From contig JAJOKB010000059.1 of NCBI GenBank assembly GCA_021208135.1, positions 1 to 53,612 of the forward strand: a stretch of 53,612 bases of DNA, in the 5' to 3' direction. The number at the start of each line of letters is the position of its first letter. Within the stretch, counting starts at the first letter, position 1. Source of the stretch: Verrucomicrobiota bacterium (lineage in GTDB: Bacteria; Verrucomicrobiota; Verrucomicrobiia; Opitutales; Oceanipulchritudinaceae). A program made the position numbers and the translations under genes. Positions 7,341-18,988 of the stretch are shown here, piece by piece. The notes beneath the pieces were generated by a model. It ran no database searches. It worked only from the letters and a program-made list of their open reading frames with translations, and had not been told where the DNA came from.

Positions 7341-10300
7341 ATGATGACTACCCCACCCCCTGTTTTTTTGCGTACCCTGCTTTGGTTGCTGGTATTGATA
7401 CCCACTGTAACGCTAAGCGGACAACAACCCTACGAGATTATCAGCAGCTCCTGGCTGGGCGGAGCCAGCGGCGACCAAGTGCGCGGGACGCGAATCGGAC
7501 CTGACGGCAGGATCCATATGGTAGCACAATTGACTGCGGATCTGACTTGGGCAGGGACACCCACGCTTTTGGCTGGAGGAAACGCATCCTCGGGCGGAGT
7601 GTACTTACAACTTAATGCCACCGGACAACAGGTTCTAGCCTACGCCAAGGTGGCGGATGAAGTTTTTCATTTGGATACTGATGCTTCAGGACACCCCTAC
7701 ATTGCCACTAATAGCGGCGTTATCAAACTCGATCCCGACACGCTTGCAGTGCTCTGGATCGCGCGTGCGGATCTGGATTTCCGCGATTTGGATGTAGGCC
7801 CTGCCGGAATGGTTGCAGCGCGCCGGTCGACCCATACCCACGTTTTCGACAACGATGGCAGCAACGAACGCATCATTCAAAACTACCGCAGCACCTTTGA
7901 TGTGGCCATCGATGAGACACGGGAGGTCGTTTATCAAATTGGCTGGCGACAGGCTAACAGTGGATGTAATCCGGTGCAAATCGCCTACCTGCGGGCGGTG
8001 GATTTCAACGCAACGTTCTCTGGTTGAATTACGATTGGCCCTCAGCCATTCTGGAACCGGATTGCACCGGGCCCTATGATCGCCCGTTCAGCAATCTGAT
8101 GGCAGACACCCGTGGCTACCGGGTACATTTGGGGGCAGACGGCTATCTGTACGGAGCCTTCGAGGCCGCAGGAGGCAATCACATCATGAGCCGCGCCGCT
8201 GGTTGGGATCCCAACAATGACAATCTTCTGATCCCAGCACCCATTGTGGGCGGAGATATGTTTCATAATTTCTTCAACACCCGCTCAGAGCACAAAACGG
8301 CGGTAGTGAGATATGACCCTGATACTGGTGAACACATTCTCGGACAACAGTTTGTAACGCGATTTTGGAGTGGTACCAGCTACGACGGCAACGGCTGGCG
8401 CATCCGGGATGGCGAAATCGCAGTGGATGGGCAGGGCAATCTGTTGATGGTAGGCTTTGCGGCCAGCGGTATGCCAATTGAGGGCTTTCAGGGTTATACG
8501 CCCAATGCACAGGAAGCGACTTTCAATCCATGGGCTCATGATCCCGATGTTTACACTGGCGGAGCTTACCTAATCATTATGGACCCAACGCTGAGCACAA
8601 GACTGTTTACGACCCGGCTGAGCGGCGGTGATGCGACCACTGTTGCCGTTGATATGCGCAGCGAACTCACTCAACCGACCGTAGTCTGGGGCGGTTCCGT
8701 CGGTAGTTTTCGCGTGGATGGTCAAGGTGGCGGAGGCTGCAGGAGACCAGGTTGCACACTGTCAATCCTTTGCAATCACAACCGGGGGATGCCAACCAAC
8801 CAGCCGGAGGTTTTTTTTGCCGTTAGCAGCTATGTGCGCACGGCAGGGACCGAGGTACCCGATGAACGGCGAATCTTTCTACTGAACGAAGATAAACTGG
8901 ATGAGATTCGCACCTTGGTGGAGGTACCTGGCACCACCCATTTTGAAGCATACAACGCCATGAAAGCGCGTGTGGACGCCAACCAAATTGCTGGTGACAG
9001 TAGTTACGAACGAGGCTACATGGCCCGCGAAGCAGCGTTTTATGTATTTACTGACTGGCAACACGGATTATGCGCAACAGGCTTACAATCGACTGCAGGA
9101 AATTTATACCATCAGCTTGCCTGCCGGACAGGCAGCACCGGATGCCGGTAGTGGATTGGGCAGAGCCCAGACCCTGGTCAGCTTTGCCATGGCCTACAAC
9201 TGGGCCTATGATGGCCTGTCCACGGAGCAAAGAGACTGGATAGAAAGCAAGATTAGCAATGGTCTGAATCAATACACAGCCCAAGCGCTTTCGCATCCCA
9301 ACATCGGATTTCAGGCAAACAACTCCAATTGGAATGGAGTGGTGGCTGGCGCCCATATCATGACCCTGATTGCAATGGGTCTGGAAAACGAGCGCCGCTT
9401 TGATTTTCAACGCAGCCGGGAATTATTGCGTACCCACCTGGCCTCATTTGGTGACCGTGGCTGGACTCAGGAAGGTAATTACTACTTCGGACTTTCAATG
9501 GATTACCTGTTTCCAGCGATGCTGGCGTTGCGCCAAATTGGCGACCCACATGTCGAGCCTAGTTTTGCCAGTCGCCGCCCTCATCATATCATCATGTACG
9601 CGGGCATGTTCAATGCCGGACAAAATTCCCTCACTTGGGGTGTGGGCGGCGATACGTTGCCATCGGGCGGCATGACCAGTGCCTTGCTGTCTTTGGTACC
9701 CGATGGTGAAAAAGGCTATTATCGCTGGTTTTATGATCGCTATCGGGGTATCGAAAATCCAGCTCCCGCTGCCAATAAGTATGACCATCATGCAGGCGGT
9801 ACCATTTACGCTCTGATCGGATACCCGCAAAACATCCCTGCTGCGGATCCGCAGGGCTTTCTTCCCAGCGTGATTCACGACAACCGCGGTGGTTATGTCA
9901 TGCGCAGCGGTTGGCAAGGCCTGCAAGACACGGTGGTCAGTCTGTGGACTGACATTGGTGCCTACGACCGATCCTGGAACCAGCTCGACGCCGGCCAGAT
10001 CAATATACTGTCCCACGGCGCAAAGTGGGGATATGGACCCGGGCCAGCGACCTCAGGCTTGGACACAACATTCTCGCAAATACTGGTCAACGGCCTGGCA
10101 CGCACCACTTCAGGAACCGGCTCTGCCATTGAACACCGCGTTGCGCCCATGGGCGGCTATGCTATAGCGAACGGTGGCAGTAAGTTCAGTAATTTGGGAG
10201 TGAGTCAGGCAATTCGCCACGTATTAACCGACTTTTCACCAACCAATTTCTCCATTATCAGCACCTTTGATCGCTTGCGGTCAAACCAAGCCAACACCTA

Positions 10301-13300
10301 CGCCTGGAACCTGTTTATGCCGGGAAAAACAGTCACAGTGGGCACTGATTCCGCGAACGATGTCGATTATTTTCTTTCAGTCGATCCGAACGGGGCCTAC
10401 CTCAAAGCTTGGTTTATTGTACATGGCAACGGCTTTATTACCGAAAATCAGTCGACCCGATATGCTTACGATGCAGCTGATGTTGATATATGGGTCGTGA
10501 TGGTAACTGGCACCGGCACTCCACCTGAAATCTCAGTTTCGGGCAGCGGCTTGAATGCTACGGTGACAATTGGGAATTCTGTACTGACTTACAATGGCGC
10601 TACCGACCGCATTCAGTCGTCCACTCTGACCGACTTGAATACCAGCACTCAACCTTCGTTCACAGCGACTCCCAACAGAGGTCTGGCCCCGCTAACGGTT
10701 TCTTTCAATGCCAGCGCAGTAGCCAGCACCGGAGAAGTTTTGAGTTACACATGGGATTTCGGCGATGGCACTGGGGCTTCTGGAGCTACCGCAGCACATA
10801 CCTTCACAACTGAAGGCACTCACTTGGTAACATTGAGTGTACAGGACGGTATGGGAGGATCTGATATTGTGACCAGGGAAATCTTCGTAGGTAATCGTGA
10901 GCCCACTGCCCGAATCACAACCAGCGCAACAACTGTGTTGCCTGGTGCCTCCGTATCACTGGATGGCAGCACCTCCACCGACCCGGAAAACGATGCCCTC
11001 ACTTACCACTGGAGTCTGGGTGACGGCAGAACCATGGTTGGTCAATCAATTCAGGCGGTCTGGACAACCGAAGGCGTCTATACGGTTGAATTGCGCGTGC
11101 AAGACAGCGCGGGCAATAGCAATGCCGCCCGCACCAACATCCGGATCGAGAATCTGCCACCTGTCTCCAATTTTAGTTTTGATTCATTGGGAGGATTTGT
11201 GCCCTTCAGTGTGAATTTTTGACGCATCCGCCTCCTTTGATCCGGAAGGAGAACCTCTTCTGTATCGGTGGGATTTTGACGATGGCACAATTGTCGAGAC
11301 CAGTTCACCGCTTATTGCGCACACATTCACCCAGGTGAAAGACCACCGCGTGCGCCTGACCGTTTTTGATCCTGCCGGACGCAGCAACCAATCATCCAAA
11401 TGGATCACGGCTTTGGGTGACGAGTTTATCATTCCTTCGGTTCCTAATCCTGGCAACCTGGTTCAGGGCTTAAACTATCAGGTCTATCAGGGTGATCCCA
11501 CACGTGGCGTCAATATGCCCGAAATCAGCACTTTGCGTCCGCTCAACAATGGTAGGATCAGCAACTATGACGTGAGGGTAACAGATCTTCCAAAGTTGTT
11601 TGTTTTGGTATTTGACGGGTTTCTGTACGTGGAACAAACCGGTGCCCATGCTTTCCGTCTGCGCACTGAAAATGAGACACGCGTCCACATCGGCAACGAG
11701 ATGGTGTTGCGCAGTACCAGTCCACACAGCGCGGTGTACGAATCTTTGGTAGCGCTTGAAGCCGGTTGGCATCCTTATCGCATCGAAATGACTTACAATC
11801 CTGAGGATATTGCTCTTCGGTGGATAAAGGCGGACATCACTTGGGCACCTCCGGGCGAGGATCGCTACCGCCCGATCCCGGATTCTTTACTGTTCTCACC
11901 TGTTTCATTATTCCAACCATCCTTTAAGGCTTCCCCGACTACGATTTATGACGGAGGCACCGTGATGTTCGAAGCCACTGTCATCAGTCCGGACGGTGGT
12001 CCATTACAGTACGCATGGGATTTCGGCGACGGAAATTCAAGCAATGAGGCAAGAGTGGCCCACACTATCAATTGCCTCTGGAGTGGCTCACCGCATTTTT
12101 AATGCTACTCTAACTACCACGGATAGCAATGGGCGCCACAATTACCGTGGGCGAAGCGATCACCGTATCCCCGGTATGCCGGTCTGGTAATGCTGCCGCA
12201 GAACAACATCAACAACTCGACCTACGCTTTCGACCAGAGAACTACGCCCCGAGACACCACCCTAGCAGTCAATCAAGCTCTGGAGCCCGGCGTGCAACTG
12301 ACATTTTCCAGCCAACTGAGGCCAGATCTGGGCGGCGCCATGTTAGCCGATGGCAACTATGAATCCCGCTGGGTTTCCGAAAATCCCGAGGAGTGGGTGA
12401 TGTTCCGCTTCACCGATCGCAATGGATCGAATCGCAGGGTCAACATTACTGAGTATGCCTTTACCGCCGGCGGATTGCCCTGGACAGCCTACCGCGACCC
12501 CAAGGACTGGGAAGTGTATGCATCCAACAATCCTGAACCGTTTTCGCTGGCACAGGGAGCCACCAACCCCAGCTGGACGTTGCTCTCCAGTGTGAATGAC
12601 AGGGCAGGCCTCGGACGCATCATTCCAACACTGTACTCATTGCCAAACAATCAAGCCTATTCCCATTACCTGTTCCGCTTGCGCAACCAGTCTGGTGGCA
12701 TTTCCGGCGAAGTGGAATTGACCGAAATCCAGTTATTCAATTACTTCGAACACGATAATACCATCGACGGCAATCAGGCACCGGTGCCCGCGCTCTCCAT
12801 CAGTGCAGAAACAGGTGAAGCACCTTTTGATGTCCACTTGAATGCCAGCGCCACCCAGGATCCTGACGGTGACTGGATGTATTTCACCTGGGACTTTGGT
12901 GATGGCCATGTGGTGCGCAAGGCTCCCGAGCGCAGGGTGATGCAACACACATATTATGTGCCTGGCACGTACACCGTAACTTTGACCGTTCATGATGCGC
13001 TGGGCAAATCAGCTCAAATCACCCGCACCATCACCGTTCAAACTCCCTCAGCCAACAGTTCCCCGGTAGCACAGATTATTGCCAGCGAAACAAGCGTTGT
13101 GGCCGGGACACAGGTCGTTCTCGATGCCAGCACGAGCTTTGATCCGGATGACGATGCCATCGAATTTCATTGGCAACTTGGGGATGGCAATTCTGCCACC
13201 GGACCTATCGTAACACACCGATACACGAAGGCTGGACTGTACAATCCAGTTCTCATCGTAACCGACGCACGCGGCAGGGTCACCAGCTCATTCGCAAGCA

Positions 13301-15452
13301 TTGAAGTGCTTCCCCCGAACGAGGGCCGCGGCGTCATCAGCTTTAACGCCAGCAATAATGCCCTGAAAATAAACCCTTCACGTGGCGCGGGGTTGATTCC
13401 TGTGGGATTCTGGAACAATATGCAACAGCGCCTCAGTCCTGGGTGGTTTGACTCCAATGGCAGAGTCGTCGATGTGTCCTTCGCTACCAGCGGTCGCCAA
13501 TCGAGTTTCACCGGCAATCATCCGGTTCTTCCGTTTGATGGCGACGCCATTATGGCGCAAGTCGGAGTCGGCAAAACCGGCTGGGGGGGCTGATGAGGGT
13601 TTCACCATTGAGATCGGCAACATTCCTTATGAGGTTTATGATGTCTATGTGTATTACGGCGGTTCCACGTCAACCACGCCCCGACCCATTCTTGCAAACG
13701 GAACCGAGCGCTGGGCCTGGAAGCAGGGTTATGATTTCAACGGACAATGGTCGGTATCGGAGGCTGCCTCGCAGGCAGAGGCAGTCCAAGGGAGCAATGT
13801 CTTGCTGTGGCGCAATAGAATGGGTCCGGATCTGGTGCTTTCAATTCCTCAACGCAATGGCGAAGCTATTGTGGGTTTTCAGATTGTGGAGTTACCTACC
13901 GAGCCCTCAGCACCCGTTATCACCCAACAGCCTCAGGACATTCTGTCGTTTGAATCGGCAACCATCCAATTCACGGTTCTGGCTCAGGGTTCACCGCCAG
14001 TTTTCACCTATCAGTGGCGTAAAAACGGTGTTCCGCTAACAGACGGGCTCCAGGTGAACGGCGCACAAACTCAGACGCTCACGTTGAGCAATCTATCAGA
14101 AAATGATGCTGCCGAATACGATGTTATCATCACCAACTCCGAAGGTTCGATCACCAGCCGCGCGGCTTCGTTGACCATCGACGAGTTGATCGCACCCACT
14201 ATTGTCGGAAACCCACAAAGTGCATTGGTAAGCGATGGCAGCCCACTCACTCTGTCCGTTTCAGTGATCGGATCCACTCCATTTACATTTCAGTGGCGCA
14301 GAAACGGTAATCCTATTAGCAACGGCAACGGCATAGCAGGCGCCAACACCGCTGTCCTCAGTATAAATGCCTTTGGGCTCCAACATGAGGGCAACTATGA
14401 TGTGGTGGTAAGCAATGCTGGCGGTCAGGTCACCAGCACTGTTGCCACAGTCACATTGTTCGTTCCGCCCTCAGCTGAGACCGTATTGGCAGAATGGAAC
14501 TTCAACAACTTCACCGCAACCTCCGATAGCAATGGGTTCGGCGAATCGATTCACGCCGATGCCGGAACAGGAATCTTGTACGTCCAAAGCGCAACCTCAG
14601 TGGGCACCAATCTAAGGCGCAACACCAGCGGCGGAACTTCCGTCAACGCCTCAAACGGCACCCCGGCAGGAGGCAGCCTGGAATTGAGGCGTGGTGAACG
14701 TTGGAACAACGGTATTATTGAATTTCGCATCGATATGACTGGCTATGAAAATGCTGTGCTCACCTTTGCCTACCGCACTTTCAACACCAGCCCTTCATCT
14801 ACCTTGTGGAATGGAGCGAAGATGGCGGCGTTACCTACATTCCGCTGCAAACCTTGGACAGCTCCAGCTACACCAATCTTTCCATCGTGGCCATCGACTT
14901 GGCAGATATTCAGGAACTGAACAACAATATCAATGCACGCGTTCGCTTACGCTACAGCGCAGATGGCGGTTCCGCATCCACAGGTTTAAGCATCCTGTTC
15001 GATAATATACGCTTCTCCGCACGCCGCCTCGCCTCAGGATTCAATGATTGGAGACTGGCCAAATTCGGCGCACTGGATCATCCGGACGCAGCTCCACACG
15101 CCGATCCCGCCAATCGAGGTATCCCCAATCTCATTGAATATGCACTGGGCCTTGACCTCCTGGCCAACCCGCACTCAGGCTACCTCGCTACTCAGAGGCA
15201 CTACTGGTGAACTTTACCCGTCGTTCCAGTCTGGAGTTAAGGATCATTGTCGAGCAGTCTGCAACCATGAATCCCGGGGACTGGCTCCCCATCGCTACCT
15301 TTTATCCGGACTCAAATACCTGGATGGGGTCAGCTTCAATTCAGGAAATGAATGATGGCGATATCACTCATGTCAGCATTGAATTTGATGATGACTCTCC
15401 TGTTTCAGGACAGTCGCAATTCATCCGCCTCAGCATTCATCCAGACGAATGA
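7341..15452 (+). CDS. Giant secreted multidomain protein: beta-propeller, heparinase/polysaccharide-lyase-like, PKD, PA14, discoidin and Ig-like domains (many frameshifts)
   Basis: One gene of about 2,700 codons split by shifts near 8010, 9040, 11216, 12070-12190, 13587, 14805 and 15190. Domains in order (nucleotides): signal peptide (7341-7425, FLRTLLWLLVLIPTVTLSG); beta-propeller-like repeats (7430-8790); alpha/alpha-toroid of heparinase II/III or alginate-lyase type (8840-9590, with SNWNGVVAGAHIMTLIAMG and EGNYYFGLSMDYLFPAML); its beta-sandwich (9870-10620); three PKD domains (10650-11420, each with W-x-F/L-G/D-DG); PA14-like (11430-11880); PKD (11910-12170); F5/8 discoidin-like (12200-12760); two PKD (12770-13310); a beta domain (13330-13900); two Ig-like domains (13905-14475, both with F-x-YQW/FQWR); a jelly-roll (14480-15030); and a verrucomicrobial-style C-terminus (DWRLAKFG, PNLIEYALGL). 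No PEP-CTERM tail. Probably an exported polysaccharide-degrading or -binding protein. The lyase call is by fold pattern only. Confidence 0.75.
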
Positions 15453-15534
15453 TGGCCACTCATTCAGATTGTCCGCAATAAATCCTTCCCCTGCTGTCTG
15501 CCGGGAACCCGTACCAAAACCAGGTGCACGCGCC

Positions 15535-15589
15535 TGCCAGGAGTTGCGGTATTCAATACGGGCACCGACGTATTGAAGTTCTCCTGGCA
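15535..15589 (+). other. Long two-tier inverted repeat downstream of the giant gene
   Basis: TGCCAGGAG (15535-15543) pairs perfectly with CTCCTGGCA (15581-15589). Inside it TTCAATACG (15552-15560) pairs perfectly with CGTATTGAA (15569-15577). An asymmetric bulge of eight versus three bases separates the two nine-base stems. No T-run follows, so this is not a classical terminator. It lies between the giant gene and PEP-CTERM gene B; the rest of 15453-15728 shows no gene. Confidence 0.6.
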
Positions 15590-15728
15590 ACAGGTGCGAG
15601 TATGGAAAACGATGGTATATTCTGATTCCAAGGGGGCATTCATGCCACTCTTGGACTGACGCTTGACAGAGGAACCACATAATTTATAAATATAGATTAT
15701 CGTGAACCTGAAAACAAAACTACTCATC

Positions 15729-16616
15729 ATGAAAACACCCAAAAGTCTATTATTGCTGGGGGCTCTTAGCGCCTGCCTAACAAGTTCTGCAACGAACGTG
15801 ATCTTCCAGGAGTATTTTGAATATGCTCTCAACAACAATACCAGTATTGGCGGCAACACCGGAGGAGTATGGGTAGGTGGAACCAATAATATACAGTTCC
15901 AAACGGCTGCAGGCCCGACTTTCACTGGCACCGGCTATTTGCCCACGCACGCAGGTGGCCGCTTGCAGAGTGGAAACAGCAACGCTGTCGACGTTCGGAC
16001 GTCCCATGCTGCCCTGGGGCAAGCAGTCAGTGGTGAATTCTGGGTATCGGTCTTTGTCAATGCTACTGGCATGACCAATCCGAATGGATCCGTCACACAA
16101 ATGTCCTTCTCGACCAACAACATCTCAAATGCGAGCTATGGCGGTCCGGGCTTCGGTCTATACAATGACGGAGCGAATCTGAATTTTGCCCTGTTCAATG
16201 GATCAGCAGGTCCTGGTGGAGTGGCAACCGTAGGCTCAACTGCCACGGCCAACCAATGGCATTTATTGTTGGCTCGTGTGACCATCAACGAAAGCGCTGA
16301 TGACGCAGTGAGCGTGTGGGCATTTGGTTTGGATGCCGCCGTGCCGAATTCGGTTTCCAACCTGGGCACGCCGGTCGTCGCTTCCGCTACCTTGAACTTT
16401 TGGCAATAGGCATCAACACTTTTAGGCATCGGTGGTCAAAGTTTCACAACCGTCGGAGGCAAAACGGCACAATGGGATGATATTCGCCTCAGTATAGCAT
16501 CGGGAGATGCCGGACTGCGTGAAGTGTTAGCCATTCCGGAACCTTCCACCTATGCGGCCATTTTTGGTATGCTTGTTCTGGGGCTGGCATTAGCCCGTCG
16601 CCGGACAGCAAAGTAA
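15729..16616 (+). CDS. PEP-CTERM sorting-domain protein, copy B (C-terminal frameshift)
   Basis: A close paralogue of copy A, about four-fifths identical by eye over the readable length. It starts at ATG 15729 with signal peptide MKTPKSLLLLGALSACLTSS (GTG 15702 upstream is in frame but gives no better signal). The main frame stops at 16409. Removing single T's from two TTTT runs (near 16398 and 16423) restores NTLGIGGQSFTT and the end PEPSTYAAIFGMLVLGLALA plus RRRTAK, stopping at TAA 16614-16616. It should be exported and sorted like copy A. The mature part is Asn/Gly-rich and beta-sandwich-like, with THAGGRL, GEFWVSVFVN and ESADDAVSVWAFGLDAAVP. It is followed by a terminator that resembles the one after copy A. 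Confidence 0.85.
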
Positions 16617-16642
16617 CGCAAGAATTTTAAAAGCTTCCCATC

Positions 16643-16694
16643 ACTGCTGCGCAATCTGTACTCTTTGTTGAGTAGATTGACGCAGCAGTTTTTT
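16643..16694 (+). terminator. Rho-independent terminator of PEP-CTERM gene B
   Basis: ACTGCTGCG (16643-16651) pairs with CGCAGCAGT (16681-16689), and the stem can extend through AATCT/AGATT-like bases. TTTTT follows. The stem core is shared with the terminator of copy A at 7263. Confidence 0.8.
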
Positions 16695-17637
16695 GTGCCC
16701 CGTGTAATCAGATCAGTCTAATAACTAACCCGAACGCTTGGTCTCCGATTACACTCAACTTACTTCGGATTTCGGCTCTTTTCGCCGACGATATTCTGCA
16801 TCGTAGCACTTTTTGGCTATTGAGGTCAGCTGCCTCGGATCTATTTTTCTGAATGCCACATCGGATAAATTTCGCGGTAAGTTCGCGATAAATTTTCCTC
16901 GTTGGGCGTGTTGTCTTCAATAAACAGAAACAAAATCTTTTTAATAAATGTCATCATAGGAGCCTCACTCCTCTGGAAATTGTGGATTTCTAAATGGGTA
17001 TCCGCATTGAAATGCGGCCAAACCGACTGATCGGCATTAGGGTTACCACCAAAAATTTCCTTCTTCGCAGCAGAGCAACAAGTGCAGGGATCCGTTGATT
17101 GGCACTGCTGCACATTCTTCATGAATGGAAGGCCAATTACAGTGGCCCGTGATGGATTATGACCTGCAATTCTTAACAGGAGGATCTCGAACCCGCTCGG
17201 GACCGATCAAATGCAGGCTCTCGCAGAAAGTGCCCGATTGAACAAGCATCCAGGCGTCCATGACCGGCCTGACTCCACAAGCAAACGGGCTGCTAACTTC
17301 AAAAAGAAAAGGTGGATTATCTACTCGAATACGTTTGCCAGAATAGCAGACGCAGCGCACTTGTTGAATGTCGCCGCGAAAAACCATAGCGTCCGCAGAG
17401 CAGGATCCAGCAACAAAGCGAAGATCTTCATTGCCCACACTACGCGCACCACTGACTATCAAATCCAAGCCAAATGTTGTGCTCAGACAGCAGAGGAAGA
17501 GGACTATGTTGATGACGTATTGCGTAATGAGAGTATCTGATACTCCCCGTTAAACCTCGTCAACAGCGATCTATTCGCCCTGGCTAAATGCAATACCAAT
17601 CGCCAACCCACACTCATCGAGGCACTGCAAATGGAGT
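16695..17637. other. Poorly coding gap of about 0.94 kb with two doubtful small minus-strand ORFs
   Basis: No gene can be supported firmly. Two minus-strand possibilities: (1) 16841-17122, 93 codons from ATG 17122 (MKNVQQCQSTDPCTCCSAAK), with an inner ATG at about 16955 giving MTFIKKILFLFIEDNTP, preceded by AGGAG; (2) about 17157-17540, described separately. The plus-strand frames here look like shadows. The segment separates the PEP-CTERM cluster from the XylR-like regulator and could hold decayed genes. Confidence 0.4.
17157..17540 (-). CDS. Possible small secreted cysteine-containing protein, unclear start
   Basis: The minus-strand frame is open through a hydrophobic stretch that looks like a signal peptide (VINIVLFLCCLSTTFG). 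About 110 further residues follow, with six cysteines spread evenly (SCSAD, RCVCYS, ACGV, FCES, NCRS), ending at a stop near 17157. No clear ATG precedes the hydrophobic stretch: the frame reads Asp-Thr-Leu-Ile-Thr-Gln-Tyr there, so a start may have been lost to an indel. I recognise no family. The cysteine spread would suit disulfides in an exported protein, but the open frame could also be chance. Confidence 0.25.
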   Translation of the reverse strand, partial: SDTLITQYVINIVLFLCCLSTTFGLDLIVSGARSVGNEDLRFVAGSCSADAMVFRGDIQQVRCVCYSGKRIRVDNPPFLFEVSSPFACGVRPVMDAWMLVQSGTFCESLHLIGPERVRDPPVKNCRS

Positions 17638-18768
17638 TCAACTGGCGGAGCGGAAGGCCGAGGGCGTCAGTCCCATTTTTTGCTTAAAACGTACACAAAA
17701 CTCGCGTTGATTGGAAAATCCACATTCCAGCGCGACAGATTGAATGGTTTTATTGGTGTTGAGCATGAGATCTTTGGCCCGCTCGAGACGCATTGACAAA
17801 AGTTTCTGGTAAGGACTGCAATCCAGGGATTGTTGAAATTGGTATTCCAGGGATCTACGGGATAATCCCGCCGCGAGAGCCACGTCATCAATGCCAATTT
17901 CTTCCGTCAAATGTGACTCCATCCAGCGCAGTGCTTTAGCGACCAGAGGATCAGCAGAATGATAAAAGGGCGCGGATTCACCATAATGCAGTCCTTTTGG
18001 GGGAATGCGTATGGTCGTTGATGACTGCTGGGCATTGCCCCCCTCCTCAATACGCTGCAAAATCTGCGTTATGGCAGCGCCGGCCACAGATTCGGCGTCA
18101 GGCAATACACTGGTCAACAGGCATGTGCTCAACTCCGATCTTATGATGTCAGCATCCACCCCGATAACGGTAATGTCTCCCGGCACACTATAACCCAGTT
18201 TTTTGAGCGACCAAGGTGACTGTGCAGGCGTAAATTGTCATTGCCACAAAACAAACCGATGGGTTTGGGCAATGCTTCCAGCCAGGGGAGCAAGGCCGTA
18301 TTGCCTTCATCACAACAAAACTGTTCACTGTTGCGCGGCAGACTTTCCAGAAATCCGGCGGCGCGTGCCTGACAGTAATAGAGTTCATTGTTGCCAAAAA
18401 AAAGCGAAATTGCGCAAGCCGACCCCCTTGAAGTGTTTAGCTGCGCATACACCAACCTTGTAATCATCCGTAACCACGTGATCGATCCAATGGGGATAGT
18501 AGCGTGGAGGAAACCGCGTGGAGATATTGACGACAACAGAACCTTCAGAGCGCAACAATTCGTATTCTGACGGTGTGAGAGGCTGACAGATCACTCCATC
18601 CACTCGTTCTCGGTCTTTGTGCTGGAGCATTGCAGGAATACTGCGCTCAATCAAACGAAACCGGATGTTGCTCACCCGTCTGGAAAACTTGATGGCAGCT
18701 TCCACTATGCATCTGTAGTAGTGCACATGAAAGTCAGCAATCAACCCCAGCGACAAAATCTCGGACAT
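17638..18768 (-). CDS. XylR-like AraC-family regulator with LacI-type sensor domain (two frameshifts)
   Basis: The N-terminal part (MSEILSLGLIADFHVHYYRC ... ERVDGVICQPLTPSEYELL ... SEGSVVVNIS ... HVVTDDYKVGVCAAKHF) is a periplasmic-binding/LacI-like ligand sensor. The C-terminal ~100 residues are two AraC helix-turn-helix units (DDVALAAGLSRRSLEYQFQQ and SVALECGFSNQREFCVRFKQ, then GLTPSAFR). This fused layout is that of E. coli XylR and related sugar-responsive activators. Shifts fall in a nine-T run near 18403 and an A-run near 18196; correcting them joins FAFFGNNELYYCQA and KLGYSVPGDITVIGVDAD. The start is ATG 18768; ATG 18798 is also possible. It is divergent from sucC. The inducer is unknown, and the neighbouring secreted proteins make a sugar plausible. 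Confidence 0.85.
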
Positions 18769-18854
18769 GACTGTGATAAAAGACGTTGCAGCTGACATGG
18801 CAATGAAGATCGAACATGCAACCTTCCTTGCTTTTAGACACTTTAGTTGCCTGG

Positions 18855-18880
18855 AGGCCTGTATGGATCCTGTCAGGCCT
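18855..18880. promoter_or_regulatory. Inverted repeat between the XylR-like gene and sucC
   Basis: AGGCCTG (18855-18861) and CAGGCCT (18874-18880) form a perfect seven-base inverted repeat around 12 bases. Followed by TTTGT on the plus strand. It could be an operator for the divergent promoters or a weak hairpin. Confidence 0.35.
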
Positions 18881-18944
18881 TTGTCTGATTACGAAAAAAA
18901 CCTGAATCAACCGTGGAATAAGGTTGTCACTACGGATGTGCCGG

Positions 18945-18972
18945 TTGTACTCCTGAAGGCTGAAACTATAGA
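18945..18972 (+). promoter_or_regulatory. Candidate sigma-70 promoter for sucCD
   Basis: TTGTAC (18945-18950) and TATAGA (18967-18972) are spaced by 16 bases, 16 bases before the sucC ATG. Each box matches consensus at four of six positions. The implied leader is short, so this is only a candidate. Confidence 0.3.
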
Positions 18973-18988
18973 TTAAGAATCAAAAACG

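Noticed and set aside
17175..17215. tRNA-like GGTTCGAGATCC on the minus strand
   Set aside because: The T-arm does not pair and there is no D-arm or acceptor stem around it.
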